The notes under the pieces are model-generated. The model was given only the letters and a program-made list of their open reading frames with translations, was not told the origin of the DNA and did not search any database. Positions 5,898-6,786 of a DNA stretch of 6,786 nucleotides are shown piece by piece. Source of the stretch: Thiotrichaceae bacterium (GTDB lineage: Bacteria > Pseudomonadota > Gammaproteobacteria > Thiotrichales > Thiotrichaceae); assembly GCA_026992705.1 (NCBI GenBank), contig JALWYT010000121.1, positions 1 through 6,786 on the forward strand. The letters are read 5' to 3'. The translations under genes were made by a program, and so were the position numbers. The first letter of the stretch is position 1. Each line of letters starts with the position of its first letter.

Positions 5898-6710
5898 TTA
5901 CTTAACATCTGCTTTAGGAGCTTCAGGTGCTTTTTCTGCATTAGCGTCTGCTTTAGGAGCTTCAGGTGCTTTTTCTGCATTAGTGTCTGCTTTAGGAGCT
6001 TCAGGTGCAGTTAAATTTGCTTGAGGAGCAACAGGAGCTGTCGGTGTTGCAGTAGCAGATTTAGGAGTTGTTGCTTTTTGTGCTTGAGCTTGCATAGCCA
6101 TTAGCTGTTGGATAAAAGCTTGTTGTTGGGCTTGTTGCTGAGCCATCATTTGTTGCATTTGCTGGAAAGTAGGATAGCCAGCAGGTGGTTGTGCTATTGG
6201 AGCAGCAGGCGTTTGAACTGTTGCTTTAGGCATAGCGACAGGAGCTTGAGCTTGTGGCATAGCAGGAGGTACAGGCATTTGATTACCTATCATAGGCATA
6301 GCACCGTAACCAGGCATACGGTAAGTATAACCATTACTATCCTGAGTGCCTTGAGCTGCACCAGAAGCATTGCCTGCCATATTAGTTGCTGAAGCAGTAT
6401 TACCTGTGCCATTACCTGTCATGTTGCCATCACCACTTCCAGCCATAGCAGAATCCATGTCAGTTTTACCTTTACCTTTAAATGTTAGTTGAAAATCAAC
6501 TTCACCATCAGCATTACCATTACCTCTTCCCCAGCCATTAGCATTGCCATTACCTGTTGTGTTTACAGTGCCACTACCAGTTCCATAACCATTAGCATTG
6601 CCAGTAGCTTGACCATCACCACTACCGTTATTCCAACCATCAAACCAATCTGCAGAAACAGAGCCAGATAGTGCGACTAATGTCGCTAATGTTGCGATAC
6701 GTAATTTCAT
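5898..6710 (-). CDS. Exported Gly/Asn-rich low-complexity protein, possibly sulfur-globule-like
   Basis: This 270-aa protein begins with a Sec signal peptide (basic MKLR, then a hydrophobic core) and a likely cleavage VSA|DW after residue 20. The mature chain has no cysteine and is built of blocks. Residues 21-123 are Gly/Asn/Asp/Thr-rich, including GNANGYG and GNANGWG, and contain one ordered-looking strand, EVDFQLTFKGKGKTD (70-84). Residues 131-180 are Pro/Met/Ala-rich. Residues 182-212 are Gln/Met-rich. Residues 213-234 are Ala/Pro/Thr-rich. Residues 235-270 are a charged 13-residue repeat (APEAPKADxNAEK). The signal peptide, the DW start, the alternating Gly blocks and the DGEVDF-type strand resemble proteins annotated as the sulfur globule family, which coat periplasmic sulfur grains in sulfur oxidisers. 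That match is from memory and tentative; another cell-surface or matrix protein is possible. The ATG at 6710 follows a near-perfect Shine-Dalgarno, and the gene has its own terminator, so it is probably monocistronic and well expressed. Confidence 0.85.
   Translation of the reverse strand: MKLRIATLATLVALSGSVSADWFDGWNNGSGDGQATGNANGYGTGSGTVNTTGNGNANGWGRGNGNADGEVDFQLTFKGKGKTDMDSAMAGSGDGNMTGNGTGNTASATNMAGNASGAAQGTQDSNGYTYRMPGYGAMPMIGNQMPVPPAMPQAQAPVAMPKATVQTPAAPIAQPPAGYPTFQQMQQMMAQQQAQQQAFIQQLMAMQAQAQKATTPKSATATPTAPVAPQANLTAPEAPKADTNAEKAPEAPKADANAEKAPEAPKADVK
5908..6008. repeat. 39-bp tandem repeat, about 2.6 copies
   Basis: Units begin at 5908, 5947 and 5986, each opening TCTGCTTTAGGAGCTTCAGG on the plus strand. 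The two full units differ by one base (C at 5945, T at 5984). The period is 13 codons, so copy-number change keeps the frame. It encodes the C-terminal APEAPKAD-xNAEK repeat of the exported protein. The near identity indicates recent duplication or ongoing slippage. Confidence 0.95.
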
Positions 6711-6717
6711 TTTAATC

Positions 6718-6723
6718 CCTCCT
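6718..6723 (-). promoter_or_regulatory. Consensus Shine-Dalgarno of the exported protein gene
   Basis: On the minus strand AGGAGG lies 7 nt before the ATG at 6710, the strongest ribosome site in the window. It fixes this start and fits an abundant structural protein. The site sits in a short palindrome, TCCCT (minus strand 6728-6724) with AGGGA (6720-6716), whose 3-nt loop is AGG, so a small hairpin could partly mask it. Confidence 0.85.
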
Positions 6724-6751
6724 AGGGAAATAGTGTTGTCGAATAGATTTT

Positions 6752-6780
6752 TTAATATAAGATAATACTAATATTCTAAA
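6752..6780 (-). promoter_or_regulatory. Candidate sigma-70 promoter of the exported protein gene
   Basis: On the minus strand TTTAGA (6780-6775) and TATTAA (6757-6752) each match four of six consensus bases and are exactly 17 bp apart. This would put transcription start near 6745 with a leader of about 35 nt. The surrounding sequence is so AT-rich that several alternative -10 boxes exist, such as TATTAT at 6767-6762, so the exact promoter is uncertain. Confidence 0.3.
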
Positions 6781-6786
6781 TTAGTT

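Noticed and set aside
5908..6008. The regular repeats as a CRISPR array
   Set aside because: The repeats are contiguous with no unique spacers and encode an in-frame peptide repeat.
6108..6671. Two plus-strand frames (6108-6392 and 6489-6671) rich in Ser, Thr, Ile, Arg and His
   Set aside because: They are antisense to the repetitive exported-protein gene, whose biased codons suppress stops on the other strand; the Ile/Thr/Ser repeats are the complement of Asn/Gly codons.

Overview
The window looks like chromosomal DNA from a gammaproteobacterium. RadA, SuhB, TrmJ and the E. coli-type (proteobacterial class) glutamate-cysteine ligase GshA all match their gammaproteobacterial relatives in length and motif layout, and the divergent suhB/trmJ pair is an arrangement known from that class. 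The intergenic DNA is AT-leaning. The last gene resembles the Gly/Asn-rich secreted proteins annotated as sulfur globule proteins. If that is right, the source is probably a sulfur-oxidising, sulfur-storing gammaproteobacterium (Thiothrix/Beggiatoa-like). That placement is inference from one low-complexity protein and is not certain.

Layout: 1-1323 (+) is radA, cut by the left edge. It converges on suhB (1400-2206, -). suhB is divergent from trmJ (2264-3007, +) across only 57 bp. trmJ converges, with a 5-bp gap, on a minus-strand group. In transcription order this group is gshA (GTG start at 5717, end 4134), then an 87-bp gap, a short-form signal peptidase I (4046-3357), and a small two-helix membrane protein (3360-3013) whose ATG overlaps the peptidase stop as ATGA. 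Upstream of gshA, a 15-bp-stem terminator (5813-5848) closes off the minus-strand gene 6710-5898. That gene encodes an exported Gly/Asn-, Gln/Met- and Ala/Pro-rich protein with a 39-bp tandem repeat at its 3' end and a near-consensus Shine-Dalgarno.

The housekeeping genes cover recombination repair (RadA), rRNA antitermination or inositol phosphatase activity (SuhB), tRNA position-32 methylation (TrmJ), glutathione synthesis (GshA) and removal of secretory signal peptides. They do not form one pathway. The parts most worth a second look are the exported repeat protein, the peptidase/small membrane protein pair, and a five-codon reading frame that begins two bases before the gshA start and contains a Cys codon. 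I see no mobile element, CRISPR array, rRNA or tRNA. No gene-free stretch exceeds 300 bases; the longest is 5718-5897, which holds the terminator and the gshA leader.
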